From: GCA-2705995 sp965661625 | GTDB lineage: Bacteria > Bacteroidota > Bacteroidia > Flavobacteriales_G > Salibacteraceae | Direction of reading: 5' to 3' | Assembly (NCBI GenBank): GCA_965661625.1 | Contig: CBFIEM010000002.1 | Span: forward strand, 189,263-253,262 | Length of the DNA stretch: 64,000 bases | Shown: piece after piece, positions 1 to 8,834 of the stretch | Layout of the letters: every line of letters starts with the position of its first letter | Numbering within the stretch: the first letter of the stretch is position 1 | Made by a program: the position numbers and the translations under genes | The notes under the pieces: model-generated | The model's input: only the letters and a program-made list of their open reading frames with translations | What the model was told of the DNA's origin: nothing | The model's database searches: none

Positions 1-1
1 C

Positions 2-250
2 CTGAAAGATGATAATGTAAAAGCAATTTTGGTTAACATCTTTGGTGGTATTGTACGTTGTGATCGTGTAGCCCAAGGGGTTGTTGATGCCTACAAGAAT
101 ATTGGTGACATCAAGGTGCCTATCATTGTGCGTTTGCAAGGAACAAATGCAGAAGAAGCTAAGAAGTTGATTGATGAATCAGGATTAAAAGTAATGTCGG
201 CAGTACTATTACAAGAAGCTGCAGATGCTGTTAAAGAAGTATTGGCCTAG
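2..250 (+). CDS. sucC: Succinyl-CoA ligase (ADP-forming) beta subunit, C-terminal part
   Basis: C-terminal 82 residues of the beta subunit of succinyl-CoA synthetase, the TCA-cycle enzyme that couples succinyl-CoA hydrolysis to nucleotide triphosphate synthesis. The window starts inside the gene; the frame is open from base 2. Recognisable features are the block VNIFGGIVRCDRVAQG, which belongs to the CoA-ligase domain and phosphate region at the subunit interface, and the RLQGTNAEEAKKLI segment close to the end of the family. The tail VKEVLA is the usual end, so the C-terminus is complete. A strong terminator follows at once, so sucC ends its transcription unit here. Confidence 0.93.
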   Translation: MKDDNVKAILVNIFGGIVRCDRVAQGVVDAYKNIGDIKVPIIVRLQGTNAEEAKKLIDESGLKVMSAVLLQEAADAVKEVLA

Positions 251-267
251 TTTTTAGGTTTCAATTC

Positions 268-301
268 ATAAAAAAAGCCCCGATTTTCGGGGCTTTTTTT
301 G
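268..301. terminator. Bidirectional intrinsic terminator after sucC
   Basis: A perfect hairpin, AAAAAGCCCCGA / TCGGGGCTTTTT with a three-base TTT loop, carries a T-run on the plus strand and an A-run before the stem. It can therefore stop transcripts from sucC and, less clearly, from the opposing minus-strand gene. Confidence 0.85.
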
Positions 302-402
302 TGTTCAACAAACCCAATTGAACACGAGACTGAAACTGAAAAGAGCAAGGGACTGAATAAATCCCTTAACAGTTTATTAACTAACATATTCTGTGCCAAA
401 AA

Positions 403-1068
403 CTAAAGCAAGCGCAGGCCTTCTCGCTTGGCGAGGTTGCTGAGCTCATGGCTTTTGGCGAACGCTAGAACCCAGTTGGGGTTGTGCTTGCCGTACTGCC
501 TTAATGCCCATCCAATTGCTTTTTGAATAAAGAAATCAGGGTCATTGAGGTTCGGGGTTATGGTGCTGGCTAAAAGGTCCTTTTGGGTTTTTAAGTTGTA
601 TTTTAATTGGTGAATTATAGCGACCCTTCTAACCCACAGGTTGTTTGAATGGGCCCAGTCGATCATGATTGTCTGCTGCTGTTGGCTATCGTTCATTAAC
701 GCAGCACCAACACCATTTGTTGCCAAGTAGTCAACCGTGTCCCACCAACTTTTTTGAGTAATAAGCTCAAGGTAAAACTTGGTTGAATCTGACAGTTTGT
801 AGCACTTCCAATTTGTAGCGAGTTCTTGTGCACAGTATTGAAGTTCGCGTTGCGGTTTGTTCCATAACTCATAAAGTAGAGGAATTGGATGCTCTGGCAT
901 GGGATGTATTGATGAAATAGATCTCAGGATTGATTTCCGCGTGGCTGATTGAATGCCGTAAAACGAAAATTGGTTCCTCATGTACTTTTCCATTTGTTTG
1001 GCGCGGCCTGAGTCTTGATGAGACTCAAACTCTTGCACTAAAGCTTCAATAATGGGATGGATGTTCAT
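403..1068 (-). CDS. AlkD-like DNA alkylation repair protein (HEAT-like repeats)
   Basis: Predicted DNA glycosylase of the AlkC/AlkD superfamily, which removes positively charged N-alkylpurines using an all-helical HEAT-like scaffold. About 221 residues, near the usual 220-240. Visible family features are the N-terminal MRNQFSFYGIQSATRK block, the central KSWWDTVDYLA segment (Trp and Asp at the active-site positions of Bacillus AlkD) and LWVRRVAIIHQL, whose Arg matches the catalytic-site Arg. The open frame extends to 1107, but the Met at 1068 fits the family N-terminus and leaves 57 bp for divergent promoters toward the next gene. Biochemical specificity is inferred from family only. Confidence 0.85.
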   Translation of the reverse strand: MNIHPIIEALVQEFESHQDSGRAKQMEKYMRNQFSFYGIQSATRKSILRSISSIHPMPEHPIPLLYELWNKPQRELQYCAQELATNWKCYKLSDSTKFYLELITQKSWWDTVDYLATNGVGAALMNDSQQQQTIMIDWAHSNNLWVRRVAIIHQLKYNLKTQKDLLASTITPNLNDPDFFIQKAIGWALRQYGKHNPNWVLAFAKSHELSNLAKREGLRLL

Positions 1069-1125
1069 GTGTTTTAAGATATTACCTAATTTGTGGAGTA
1101 ATAGCAAACTTAAGTAAGATACGGT

Positions 1126-2019
1126 ATGAAATTTACTAGCGTAATAGTCTTCGTTTTTTCAGTTTTGACATCAATCGCTCAGGATGTGGTTCATTTGGAA
1201 ATTGATAATACCACCATGAATAATGGCGTAGAATGCCCGTGCTATGTGCTGTCAGTTGATGAAGCGAATTATGACGAGTTTAAACGAGCTGGTGAAAAGT
1301 GGATAGAAAGTCATACGCGTTCTAAGCCAACGGGAGAAGGAGTGCGGTCATTAACCGGTGTATATTTTAAGTCGCTAGAGCTTGATACGTTTTCATTGAA
1401 TTATGCTTTTATATCACTCCGGGATGAGCCGAGGCTGGTAATTCATTTCAAACAGGATAGTCTTCTTGTGAGTAAGTCAAGTGTCACGCAAGATGCAATT
1501 ATCTATAAGGAGCTTCGTCGTTTCGGCTATGAAGTATATCATGAATTATTAGAAGATAAAATTAAAGTGCAGAGCTCCAAGGTGAAAGATAAGGAGCGCG
1601 AACTTAAACGACTTGAGAATGATTTAAAAGGAGTAAAAAAGGACATTGATAAAGAGAATCTGGAGATAAATGACCGTAACCGTGATATAGGTGTTATCGA
1701 AGGTAATATTCAGAATTATGCTACAGAAATCGGGAAGTTAAAAGGTCAAATTAGCAGTGCGCAAGACAAGGAAGTTAAAAGCAATTTGAAGTCCAGTCTA
1801 AAAGATAAAGAGCACGACAAGAAGAAAGCGTTGAAAGAAATAGAAAAGCACCAAAGTAAAATTGCGAACCTAGAGTCGGATATACACCAACTGAAATTCG
1901 AACAAAATCAAATTGAGGTATCAATTTCGAATCAGCAAAAGGAAATTATTCAAGAGACGAATACGTTAAAAGCTCTTGAAGAATTAGCAAAAAAATATAA
2001 GAAGCTCGCCCGTGATTAA
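1126..2019 (+). CDS. Secreted coiled-coil protein of unknown function
   Basis: No function recognised. The 297-residue product begins with a clear signal peptide (hydrophobic residues 5-18 ending SIAQ). Residues of roughly 20-145 form a mixed globular region with a CPCYV cysteine pair near residue 38. From about residue 148 to the end the protein is a long, highly charged K/E/D-rich heptad segment, a strong coiled-coil prediction. It is probably periplasmic or outer-membrane associated. It is transcribed divergently from the AlkD-like gene and its stop overlaps the end of the convergent lipoprotein gene by four bases. Confidence 0.75.
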   Translation: MKFTSVIVFVFSVLTSIAQDVVHLEIDNTTMNNGVECPCYVLSVDEANYDEFKRAGEKWIESHTRSKPTGEGVRSLTGVYFKSLELDTFSLNYAFISLRDEPRLVIHFKQDSLLVSKSSVTQDAIIYKELRRFGYEVYHELLEDKIKVQSSKVKDKERELKRLENDLKGVKKDIDKENLEINDRNRDIGVIEGNIQNYATEIGKLKGQISSAQDKEVKSNLKSSLKDKEHDKKKALKEIEKHQSKIANLESDIHQLKFEQNQIEVSISNQQKEIIQETNTLKALEELAKKYKKLARD

Positions 2020-2861
2020 GGATTGTATTTCCCAATGATTGAATTCTGAGTAATCAAAGAAGCAGCAGCAAAACTCGGGAGTTGTGCATAATCCGCAGAT
2101 CCAATACTCAGTGTATCATCGAGTGCATACAAAGTAATACTGTAGTTGTGAAGGCTAGGAGGGAAGGGGCCTGTATAGCTTTTTCCGAAGTCGCTTTCAC
2201 CTTTTGTTACTCCGAGATTTTGCCAAGACTCAGACTCGGCAATGTTGAGTTTAGTGGGTGGTATATTCCACACCGCCCAATGTATTGCATTATTTGCATC
2301 GAGGTCAACCATGATAATCGCCATAGTCACTGTAGTTCTTGGAATACGGGTGATTACCAGGGATGGACTTACATTTCCAGAGTCTTTGTGCACGCGTGAT
2401 TCGAATATACTATCAGCAGGGTTAATCAAAGGGCTGTAGAACAGTGGCGGTTTTGGTATGTAAGGCATTACCGTAAGTTCAAAGTTCTTGTAAAAACCAA
2501 ACTCCCCATCTGTAGCCCAAATACGTATGGAATATGAATTATTGCTACCGAAAGTAAATTCCTGTTTCGTTCTGATGTAGATTGAATCTAACTCAAAGAG
2601 GTCATTATTTGCACTACCTGGACCTCCTGATAAACGGTATTCAAGGGTGTCGTTATTCGGGTCTAAACCAGTTAATTCTCCTACAATGGTTCCTGCCGGA
2701 AGCATTTCTTCAATCACTTGATTGGAAAGAAGAATATCATAAGGAGGCTCATTCTTTTCGGTAGGATCTGGAGTTAGGTCTAGCGGAGTTGCCGGACCAG
2801 GTTCTTTTTCACAACTTACAAAAAGGGTAATACTTATGAGTGCAAGGATCCAGGTTTTCAT
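2016..2861 (-). CDS. Lipoprotein with cadherin-like domain and PEBP (YbhB/YbcL, Raf-kinase-inhibitor-like) domain
   Basis: A 281-residue predicted lipoprotein: the signal sequence ends LFVSC, with the lipid-acceptor Cys at residue 17. Residues of about 43-132 resemble a cadherin-like repeat (GLDPNNDTLEYRLS, then an IWATDGEFGF stretch), usually Ca2+-binding and adhesive. Residues of about 138-275 are a phosphatidylethanolamine-binding-protein fold with the family signatures SPLINPADS, GNVSPSLVI, DLDANNAIHWAVWNIP, YTGPFPPSLHNY and LYALDD. PEBP proteins bind anionic ligands in a small pocket; bacterial roles are poorly known. The combination of an adhesion-type domain with PEBP on a lipid anchor is unusual. 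It lies 6 bp downstream of the next minus-strand gene. Confidence 0.83.
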   Translation of the reverse strand: MKTWILALISITLFVSCEKEPGPATPLDLTPDPTEKNEPPYDILLSNQVIEEMLPAGTIVGELTGLDPNNDTLEYRLSGGPGSANNDLFELDSIYIRTKQEFTFGSNNSYSIRIWATDGEFGFYKNFELTVMPYIPKPPLFYSPLINPADSIFESRVHKDSGNVSPSLVITRIPRTTVTMAIIMVDLDANNAIHWAVWNIPPTKLNIAESESWQNLGVTKGESDFGKSYTGPFPPSLHNYSITLYALDDTLSIGSADYAQLPSFAAASLITQNSIIGKYNP

Positions 2862-2867
2862 GTGTCT

Positions 2868-4043
2868 TTATTTCGAACGAATTTCTTGAAATTCAGTGGG
2901 ATTAAAAAATTTATTCTTGTTCTCTTGTAAAAGAAGGTGATGTTCAAGAAGTAAAGCGAGTTCAAATGCCCTGCATCGGTATGGCATTTTATATAAGTTC
3001 AGTAATTCTGTAAACCTTCTAAAATATAGTGGCAGCGTAGAGCCAGCATTGGCAATAAAAAAATGCAATGTTCCAGGTTCTGGAATTTTAAGGGAATAAT
3101 CGCTCATAGGAATTGCTAAACGCATCAATGCAGAATGGAGCAAGAGTGCATCCCAACCTTCAGCTTTGTCTAGTTGGGTTTTGCAGGCATCAATTACCGC
3201 CGGTTTTAAACGATTGATTTGCGGGTGATTGTTATTCGCCACCATGCGTGCATAATGGTAAAGGATTACAGAAGTTCGCTGGTAATGAGGAGCAATCAGG
3301 TTGGGGCGTTTTTGGTAGTCTTTAGACTCTAGAGAATGGGAGATAACCGCTACACTAGCAGAATCGGCTGCAGTAAATGGCAGGTTAAAATGGCCATTAA
3401 AAATCATGATATTACTCATTACACACACGTCGAAATCAACGGGCATGTTCAGTCCAAACCAGCTCGAGTATGCAGGAAGTTTCCTGTATTTACGCAACGT
3501 TCCTTTTGCTTTGTTTTTATCCGTGTTGATGTGGTTTTGCATCCTTGATTTAGCCAACAATGCACTTTGTTTATCATTCAAATTGGTGATGAGAAGAGAT
3601 GTGTCATCTAAATCATCAGGTAGGGCATAATGTGAACGCTTACTCCATGATGAATTCGGAAAATGCCTGTTGACCTTGGGGATCCAGAAATTGTAAGTAT
3701 ACATTGGAGGTTTCGCACTGTAGTCTTGGTAGTTCTGCCTAATCCCATTTTGAACGCTATCAATAGTTAATCTAAGGCTGTCAGATAATCCATGTGGTAG
3801 ATTAGCCAACGTGAAATCTATTAAAGCGGGGAAAAAGATGTTGTCATCGTCACGCCATTTGCCTTTTTGCCTGCGTTCAGAAGGAAACAAACCGTCATGA
3901 TAGAATGGGTGATTAAGTGTTTGTTCAGCACGCAGTTGTTGAACGAGAGATGCAACCGTAGCGCGTTCTTGAGCCAGACTAATTAGCGGAGCAAAGAGCA
4001 ACACAATCCACCAACAAGCGCTATGGCATAACCAATTCCTCAT
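2868..4043 (-). CDS. Secreted protein of unknown function, predicted mostly helical
   Basis: Not recognised as a named family. The 391-residue product has an N-terminal signal sequence (hydrophobic residues 10-23, then SLAQ). Conserved-looking acidic clusters are KWRDDDNIFFPAL near residue 63 and ALPDDLDDTSLLI near residue 140, together with aromatic motifs (YTYNFWIP, YSSWFGLNMP). The D/DD-rich motifs and alternating helices are reminiscent of an alpha/alpha-toroid architecture such as in terpene-cyclase-like or glycosidase families, but that is inference. It is preceded by a tiny membrane-protein gene and followed 6 bp later by the PEBP lipoprotein, so the three probably share a transcript. 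Confidence 0.72.
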   Translation of the reverse strand: MRNWLCHSACWWIVLLFAPLISLAQERATVASLVQQLRAEQTLNHPFYHDGLFPSERRQKGKWRDDDNIFFPALIDFTLANLPHGLSDSLRLTIDSVQNGIRQNYQDYSAKPPMYTYNFWIPKVNRHFPNSSWSKRSHYALPDDLDDTSLLITNLNDKQSALLAKSRMQNHINTDKNKAKGTLRKYRKLPAYSSWFGLNMPVDFDVCVMSNIMIFNGHFNLPFTAADSASVAVISHSLESKDYQKRPNLIAPHYQRTSVILYHYARMVANNNHPQINRLKPAVIDACKTQLDKAEGWDALLLHSALMRLAIPMSDYSLKIPEPGTLHFFIANAGSTLPLYFRRFTELLNLYKMPYRCRAFELALLLEHHLLLQENKNKFFNPTEFQEIRSK

Positions 4044-4067
4044 ATTGCTCAGAAGCGATGCCGCCAG

Positions 4068-4247
4068 CTACGCTGATCGCTTAAAGATAACGGCGAATTG
4101 TTTTCGTGGCCCTTCATAACTGAGCAAAAAGAATAGAATTCCAAATTGGAATGAGAGTTTAGTTGGGTCTATTAAACCGATAAGCAAAAAGGTAAGGGCA
4201 AGTGTTCCAAAAAAGTAACTAAATCCAACTGGAAATGATGTTTTCAT
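4068..4247 (-). CDS. Small two-helix membrane protein
   Basis: A 59-codon open frame starting ATG AAA ACA and ending TAG. The product begins MKTSFPVGFSYFFGTLALTF, then has a second hydrophobic stretch (FQFGILFFLLSYEG) and ends in a basic tail (GPRKQFAVIFKRSA). Two transmembrane helices with a positive C-terminus are expected. It fills the otherwise empty space between the esterase and the unknown secreted protein, is on the same strand as both, and ends 24 bp before the latter's start. Function unknown. Codon use and hydrophobic pattern suggest a real gene, but only length and context support it. Confidence 0.5.
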   Translation of the reverse strand: MKTSFPVGFSYFFGTLALTFLLIGLIDPTKLSFQFGILFFLLSYEGPRKQFAVIFKRSA

Positions 4248-4314
4248 GTGTGTTAAGTTTGGGTTTGTCGAAGATACAAAAACAAAATTTCAGACAAATT
4301 TAGCAGGCAATTGT

Positions 4315-5115
4315 TCAAGGTAATTTCTCGAATACCTGATTTTCAATTCGTTGCACCCATTTTTCATACATGAGTTTAGATGGATGTAGTCCATCATTAG
4401 CAACCCACTCAGGGTTCTTCAGCCCCAACTCAGTAATGTCAGTAATTGAGTAGAAGTCAATGTTATGAGCTTCACAGAGGCGTTGGCAACTGGCATTGAA
4501 TTGATTAATTTCTTCGGTAATTTGATCTTGATTTGCTAACCCAAAAGGAGTAAAACCATAGTTTGGAATACTAAGGACAAATATGTGATAAGGATCTCCA
4601 CCTGTTTTGTTTAGGGCGTATTGTAACAGGGTTTCAAAATCTTTCTCGAATGCCTTAGCTGAAAGGCCACGATATTGATTATTTACCCCAATAAGCAAGC
4701 TCACTAAATTGTATGAAACGTCAGTTGCTACTGTATCTAAAGCTTCCAAGAGTTCGAATGACGTCCATCCGGTTTTGGCGATTACCTTGGTTGAAATCGT
4801 CAGTTCATGGTTTTTAACCAGTGTGTTAGCCAGTTGGTTTGGCCAATTGTTCTCAGGATCAACGGATTCGCCAATGGTGTAGCTATCACCCAATGCGAGG
4901 TAGGTTATTTTACGTGTTTTTTCATTTGCGATGACCTCTGATGAAGAGCTATTTTTGATAGCAGTGCAGCGACAAAACAAGGATGCGACTAGCAATAAAA
5001 TAGTGGGTACATGAGTACTTCTTATTGCATCTTTGTACGTCGGGAAATGGTCTAAGAATAGTGAAGGTTTTATCATACCCAACTCAATATATAAAGATTC
5101 CGTAAATTGATTCAT
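4315..5115 (-). CDS. SGNH/GDSL-family hydrolase (esterase/lipase-like)
   Basis: Predicted serine esterase of the SGNH superfamily. The four blocks are present: block I TYLALGDSYTIGE (nucleophile Ser at about residue 78), the glycine of block II in KTGWTS, block III SLLIGVNNQY (Gly/Asn oxyanion), and block V NDGLHPS with catalytic Asp and His near the C-terminus. Residues 36-52 form a hydrophobic segment that looks like a signal sequence or anchor. An in-frame Met at 5076 is an alternative start giving a shorter N-terminus with the same signal region. The gene is divergent from the tetR-type gene 19 bp away, so that repressor may control it; substrate unknown. Confidence 0.82.
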   Translation of the reverse strand: MNQFTESLYIELGMIKPSLFLDHFPTYKDAIRSTHVPTILLLVASLFCRCTAIKNSSSSEVIANEKTRKITYLALGDSYTIGESVDPENNWPNQLANTLVKNHELTISTKVIAKTGWTSFELLEALDTVATDVSYNLVSLLIGVNNQYRGLSAKAFEKDFETLLQYALNKTGGDPYHIFVLSIPNYGFTPFGLANQDQITEEINQFNASCQRLCEAHNIDFYSITDITELGLKNPEWVANDGLHPSKLMYEKWVQRIENQVFEKLP

Positions 5116-5134
5116 CTACAAGCAGTTATCCGCG

Positions 5135-5764
5135 ATGGGAAAAGAACAGGCATTAACGCGAACTAAAATATTAGACGTAGCTCTTAGTTTAATTAATGAG
5201 GAGGGAATTCTATCCTTGCAGATAGAGCGAATTGTTCATGAGTTAGCTATTAGTAAAGGAAACCTGAATTATTACTTTCCGAGGAAGTCAGATATTCTGG
5301 TCGCTCTTTTTGAAAATTACCAAACGCGCATTCTTGAAATATATACGCGCTATAACCGTAATTCACTCTCTATTTTGGAACTTTTTGATTTGAGTCAGGA
5401 AATTTATTTGTTGATGTATGCTTACAGTGGACTTGTTGTTTCCAATGCAGCAACGGTCTTGCTTAAACATGTTCCCCATGATATGATTAATACATTCGAT
5501 GACCGTTTGTATCAAGTGAAACAAGTATTGGAGCGTGTACAGAAGAGCGGAGACATTCGACCATTCAAGGACGAAAAAGAGAAGGAAGACTTAGCGCTAC
5601 ACTTGATTGCATTTTCAATGGGGTCACAAACCATGATAGAGAACTATTACTTGAAAGAAGAGCGAACCCTGGAAGAAGCGGTGGCGGCGTTGAGTAAGAA
5701 TCACTTGAAGGCCTTGACAAGTTACCTCACTGAGTCGGGCAAAAACAAATGGAAAAGCCTATAA
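5135..5764 (+). CDS. TetR/AcrR-family transcriptional regulator
   Basis: A 209-residue regulator with an N-terminal TetR helix-turn-helix: ALTRTKILDVALSLINEEG, then LSLQIERIVHELAISKGNLNYYFPRKSDIL, ending in the typical recognition helix and YYF turn. The remaining helical domain (residues 70-205) would bind an unidentified ligand. The divergent esterase gene and the fatty-acid operon that faces it beyond the terminator are natural candidate targets, but the sequence shows no clear operator. A strong terminator follows directly. Confidence 0.88.
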   Translation: MGKEQALTRTKILDVALSLINEEGILSLQIERIVHELAISKGNLNYYFPRKSDILVALFENYQTRILEIYTRYNRNSLSILELFDLSQEIYLLMYAYSGLVVSNAATVLLKHVPHDMINTFDDRLYQVKQVLERVQKSGDIRPFKDEKEKEDLALHLIAFSMGSQTMIENYYLKEERTLEEAVAALSKNHLKALTSYLTESGKNKWKSL

Positions 5765-5767
5765 ACA

Positions 5768-5800
5768 AAAACCCTGCAGATAAAGAATCTGCAGGGTTTT
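5768..5800. terminator. Bidirectional terminator between tetR-type gene and fadE
   Basis: A perfect 14-bp stem, AAAACCCTGCAGAT / ATCTGCAGGGTTTT, with a five-base loop between two convergent genes. A and T runs flank both sides, so it probably ends both transcripts. Confidence 0.83.
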
Positions 5801-5838
5801 ACGCTTAGTTAGGCAACCTAAGGATATTAACTCAGTCA

Positions 5839-7626
5839 CTAAAATACGTACTTATTTTCAGAAATAATAGTGTCGGCAATTTTGCGACGGGTATTTTTGA
5901 TGTTGAAGGGCTCAACTTTTGTAAATCTTTTTATTCCCATTAACATCATTTTTAGTTCATCTCCTTCAGAAAAACTCATCAAAGCTTCGCGCCCACTTTG
6001 TCGTATAGATTCTGCGGCATCGTAGATGTAGGCTTCTGCCAATGCTTGATGAACATCCAAACCATCATCTCCTTTTAACTCCTTGCGTTTCCGCACACGA
6101 AGAAGAACACTTTCGGCGACATATGTTTGAATGAGCATGTCGGCAACATTTTGAAGCACCTCCTGCTCCTTAGCCAACTCCATCATAAGTGTCTCCGCAG
6201 CTTTTCCAGCTGTCATAAGCACTGCTTTTTTGAAGTTTTTAATGACTGCTTCATAGCGTTCAAAGAAGTCATCAGAAGGTGGGTTGAAATCAGGAATACC
6301 CATGAGTTCTTCACCAACTTTGGTAGCAGGCCCCATCAAATCAAGCTCCCCCTTCATGGCTTTTTTGAGCATCATATCAACCGAAAGCATGCGGTTGATT
6401 TCATTGGTTCCTTCAAAGATTCGATTGATTCGGGCATCGCGATACGCGCGTTCTACATTCGATTCTGCAGAGTATCCCATTCCTCCGTGGATTTGAACGG
6501 CTTCATCAACTGCATAATCGAGGGTTTCTGAACCGTGAACTTTCATCATTGCGCATTCAACTGCATATTGTTCAATCCCTTTGAGTGTAGCTGTTTCATG
6601 GTCCATGCCTTCCGACTCCAAATAATTGATGTGATCTTCAATATTTTGGGCTGCACGGTATGTTGCAGACTCACAAGCGTAGGTGTGAATGGCCATTTTA
6701 GCTACCTTCTCTTTGATGGCTCCGTATTTAGATATTGGTCGTCCGAACTGACTTCTTTCATTGGCGTAATTCACAGCGTCTGTAAGGGTTTCTTTACTCG
6801 CTCCAATAACAGCAGCAGCTAATTTGATGCGACCAATATTTAAGATATTTAGCGCTATTTTGAATCCTTCATTGCGCTCTCCAAGTAGATTGTCAGCAGG
6901 TATTTTTACGTCATTAAAGAAAATCTGGCGCGTAGATGAGCCTTTAATCCCCATTTTTTTCTCTTCGGGATTCAACGAAACTCCGGGAGTATCTGCATCG
7001 ATGATAAAGGCTGATAGGTTTTCATCTTCACCTATTCTTGCAAAAACGGTGTAAACATCTGCAAATCCACCATTTGTAATCCACATTTTCTGGCCATTGA
7101 TAATGTAATGTTTACCATCATCTGTTGGCGTTGCTTTGGTTTTTCCAGAGTTGGCATCAGACCCAGATCCTGGCTCTGTTAAACAGTAGGCACCTTTGTA
7201 TTCTCCAGAAGCTAGTTTTGGAATGTACTTCTCTTTCTGGGCGTCCGTACCATAATAAAGGATTGGCAGTGTTCCAATTCCGGTATGAGCAGAAATGGCA
7301 ACAGAAAAAGAATATCCAGCACCTGTTTTTTCAGCGCTGAGCATTGATGTAACGAAGTTCTTACCGAAACCTGCGTATTGCTCGGGCACACTTATTCCTA
7401 AAAGGCCTAATTCTCCTGCTTTTTGCATGATTCCAGGCATTAAACCTTCCTCTAATGCATCAATTCTATCGAGGTTTGGATAAACTTCTTGCGCAAGGAA
7501 ATCGCGGCAAGTTTGAGCAATCATTCGCTGCTCTTCATCGAATTCCTCTGGTGTAAAGACATCGCTCCATGCAACATCTCTGATTAGAAATTCTCCTCCT
7601 AGTAGTGCTTTATTTTCTTCTGACAT
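5839..7626 (-). CDS. Acyl-CoA dehydrogenase, long C-terminal type
   Basis: FAD-dependent acyl-CoA dehydrogenase that introduces the trans-2 double bond in the first step of beta-oxidation. The core (residues of about 30-420) has the CLTEPGSGSDANS and MWITNGGFADV flavin-binding motifs, GRPISKYGAIKEKVAKM, and RIFEGTNEINR, which carries the catalytic Glu. At 595 residues it has an extra C-terminal helical domain of about 160 residues, as in VLCAD/ACAD9-type enzymes. It is the last gene of the marR-fadB-fadA-fadE operon, 22 bp after the thiolase. Chain-length preference cannot be read from sequence; long-chain is the likely guess. Confidence 0.93.
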   Translation of the reverse strand: MSEENKALLGGEFLIRDVAWSDVFTPEEFDEEQRMIAQTCRDFLAQEVYPNLDRIDALEEGLMPGIMQKAGELGLLGISVPEQYAGFGKNFVTSMLSAEKTGAGYSFSVAISAHTGIGTLPILYYGTDAQKEKYIPKLASGEYKGAYCLTEPGSGSDANSGKTKATPTDDGKHYIINGQKMWITNGGFADVYTVFARIGEDENLSAFIIDADTPGVSLNPEEKKMGIKGSSTRQIFFNDVKIPADNLLGERNEGFKIALNILNIGRIKLAAAVIGASKETLTDAVNYANERSQFGRPISKYGAIKEKVAKMAIHTYACESATYRAAQNIEDHINYLESEGMDHETATLKGIEQYAVECAMMKVHGSETLDYAVDEAVQIHGGMGYSAESNVERAYRDARINRIFEGTNEINRMLSVDMMLKKAMKGELDLMGPATKVGEELMGIPDFNPPSDDFFERYEAVIKNFKKAVLMTAGKAAETLMMELAKEQEVLQNVADMLIQTYVAESVLLRVRKRKELKGDDGLDVHQALAEAYIYDAAESIRQSGREALMSFSEGDELKMMLMGIKRFTKVEPFNIKNTRRKIADTIISENKYVF

Positions 7627-7648
7627 GATTTTATCGAGTATTGTTTAA

Positions 7649-8824
7649 TTAGTTTAATAATTCATAAACTCCAGCGGCTCCTTGTCCAGAACCAACACAC
7701 ATGGTTACGACACCGTATTTTGATTTCCGCGATCGTAATTCGTCAAATAACTGCACCGAAAGTTTGGCTCCAGTACACCCTAATGGGTGACCTAAGGCTA
7801 TGGCTCCTCCATTTACATTGACAATTTCACTGTTCAATCCGGCCTTTCTAATTACGGCCAGTGACTGACTTGCAAATGCCTCATTAAGCTCAATCAAGTC
7901 GATGTCGTTGAGGGATTTGTTTGCTAGTTTTAATGCTTTTGGTATGGCCTCAATTGGACCAATTCCCATGATTCTAGGCTCAACACCTACTGTAGCGTAG
8001 CTGTGAAGTCGTGCAATGGGAGTTAGGTTGTGGTCTTTTAGAAACTGTTCAGAAACAACCATTACAAAAGCTGCACCATCGGATGTTTGAGAGGCGTTTC
8101 CTGCTGTCACTGAACCTTTTTCATCAAATACGGGGCGAAGCTTAGCCAAGCGCTCTATACTGGTGTCTTTTCGAGCTCCTTCATCCGTATCAACGGTATA
8201 GTTTCTCGTTGCTTGTTTTCCATCTTTTAAATAGGTTTCTTCAACTTCAATAGGTACGATGCTGTTTTTAAACCTTCCAGCTTCAATCGCTTCTATTGCT
8301 TTTTGATGTGATTGATATGCAAATTCGTCTTGGTCTTGCCTTGAAACTTCATATGCCCTTGCAACGGCTTCAGCAGTAAGTCCCATTCCCCAATACCAAT
8401 CTGGTGTATGTTTAGCAACGGATGCATTGGGAACGATGCGCCATCCTCCAAATGGAATGGGGGACATCGTTTCTACCCCTCCGGCAATAATACAATCTGA
8501 TATTCCTGCATTGATTTTCGAAGCTGCAATGGCAATTGTCTCTAATCCAGATGAACAGTAGCGGTTAACTGTCATTCCCGGCACCTTTACGGTATCAAGT
8601 GCCATCAAACTTATCATACGTCCAATATTCAAACCTTGCTCTGCTTCAGGAGTTGCATTTCCTACAATTACATCATCGATGAGGTTTCTGTCAAAATCGC
8701 CTAAATCTTCGAGCATGCCTTTTATTACATTGGCAGCTAAATCATCAGGACGTGTAAACCGAAATAGGCCCCGCGGTGCTTTTCCTACGGCTGATCGTTT
8801 TGCTGTTACTATATATGCGTTCAT
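7649..8824 (-). CDS. fadA: Acetyl-CoA C-acyltransferase (3-ketoacyl-CoA thiolase)
   Basis: Thiolase catalysing the last, thiolytic step of beta-oxidation. It is 391 residues, typical for the family. The nucleophilic Cys is Cys90 in NRYCSSGLETIAI; the GGAIALGHPLGCTGAK motif carries the catalytic His; and CVGSGQGAAGV near the C-terminus carries the second catalytic Cys. It lies between fadB (10 bp upstream) and the acyl-CoA dehydrogenase. With FadB it should form the soluble trifunctional beta-oxidation complex. Confidence 0.95.
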   Translation of the reverse strand: MNAYIVTAKRSAVGKAPRGLFRFTRPDDLAANVIKGMLEDLGDFDRNLIDDVIVGNATPEAEQGLNIGRMISLMALDTVKVPGMTVNRYCSSGLETIAIAASKINAGISDCIIAGGVETMSPIPFGGWRIVPNASVAKHTPDWYWGMGLTAEAVARAYEVSRQDQDEFAYQSHQKAIEAIEAGRFKNSIVPIEVEETYLKDGKQATRNYTVDTDEGARKDTSIERLAKLRPVFDEKGSVTAGNASQTSDGAAFVMVVSEQFLKDHNLTPIARLHSYATVGVEPRIMGIGPIEAIPKALKLANKSLNDIDLIELNEAFASQSLAVIRKAGLNSEIVNVNGGAIALGHPLGCTGAKLSVQLFDELRSRKSKYGVVTMCVGSGQGAAGVYELLN

Positions 8825-8834
8825 GATGTAGTCT

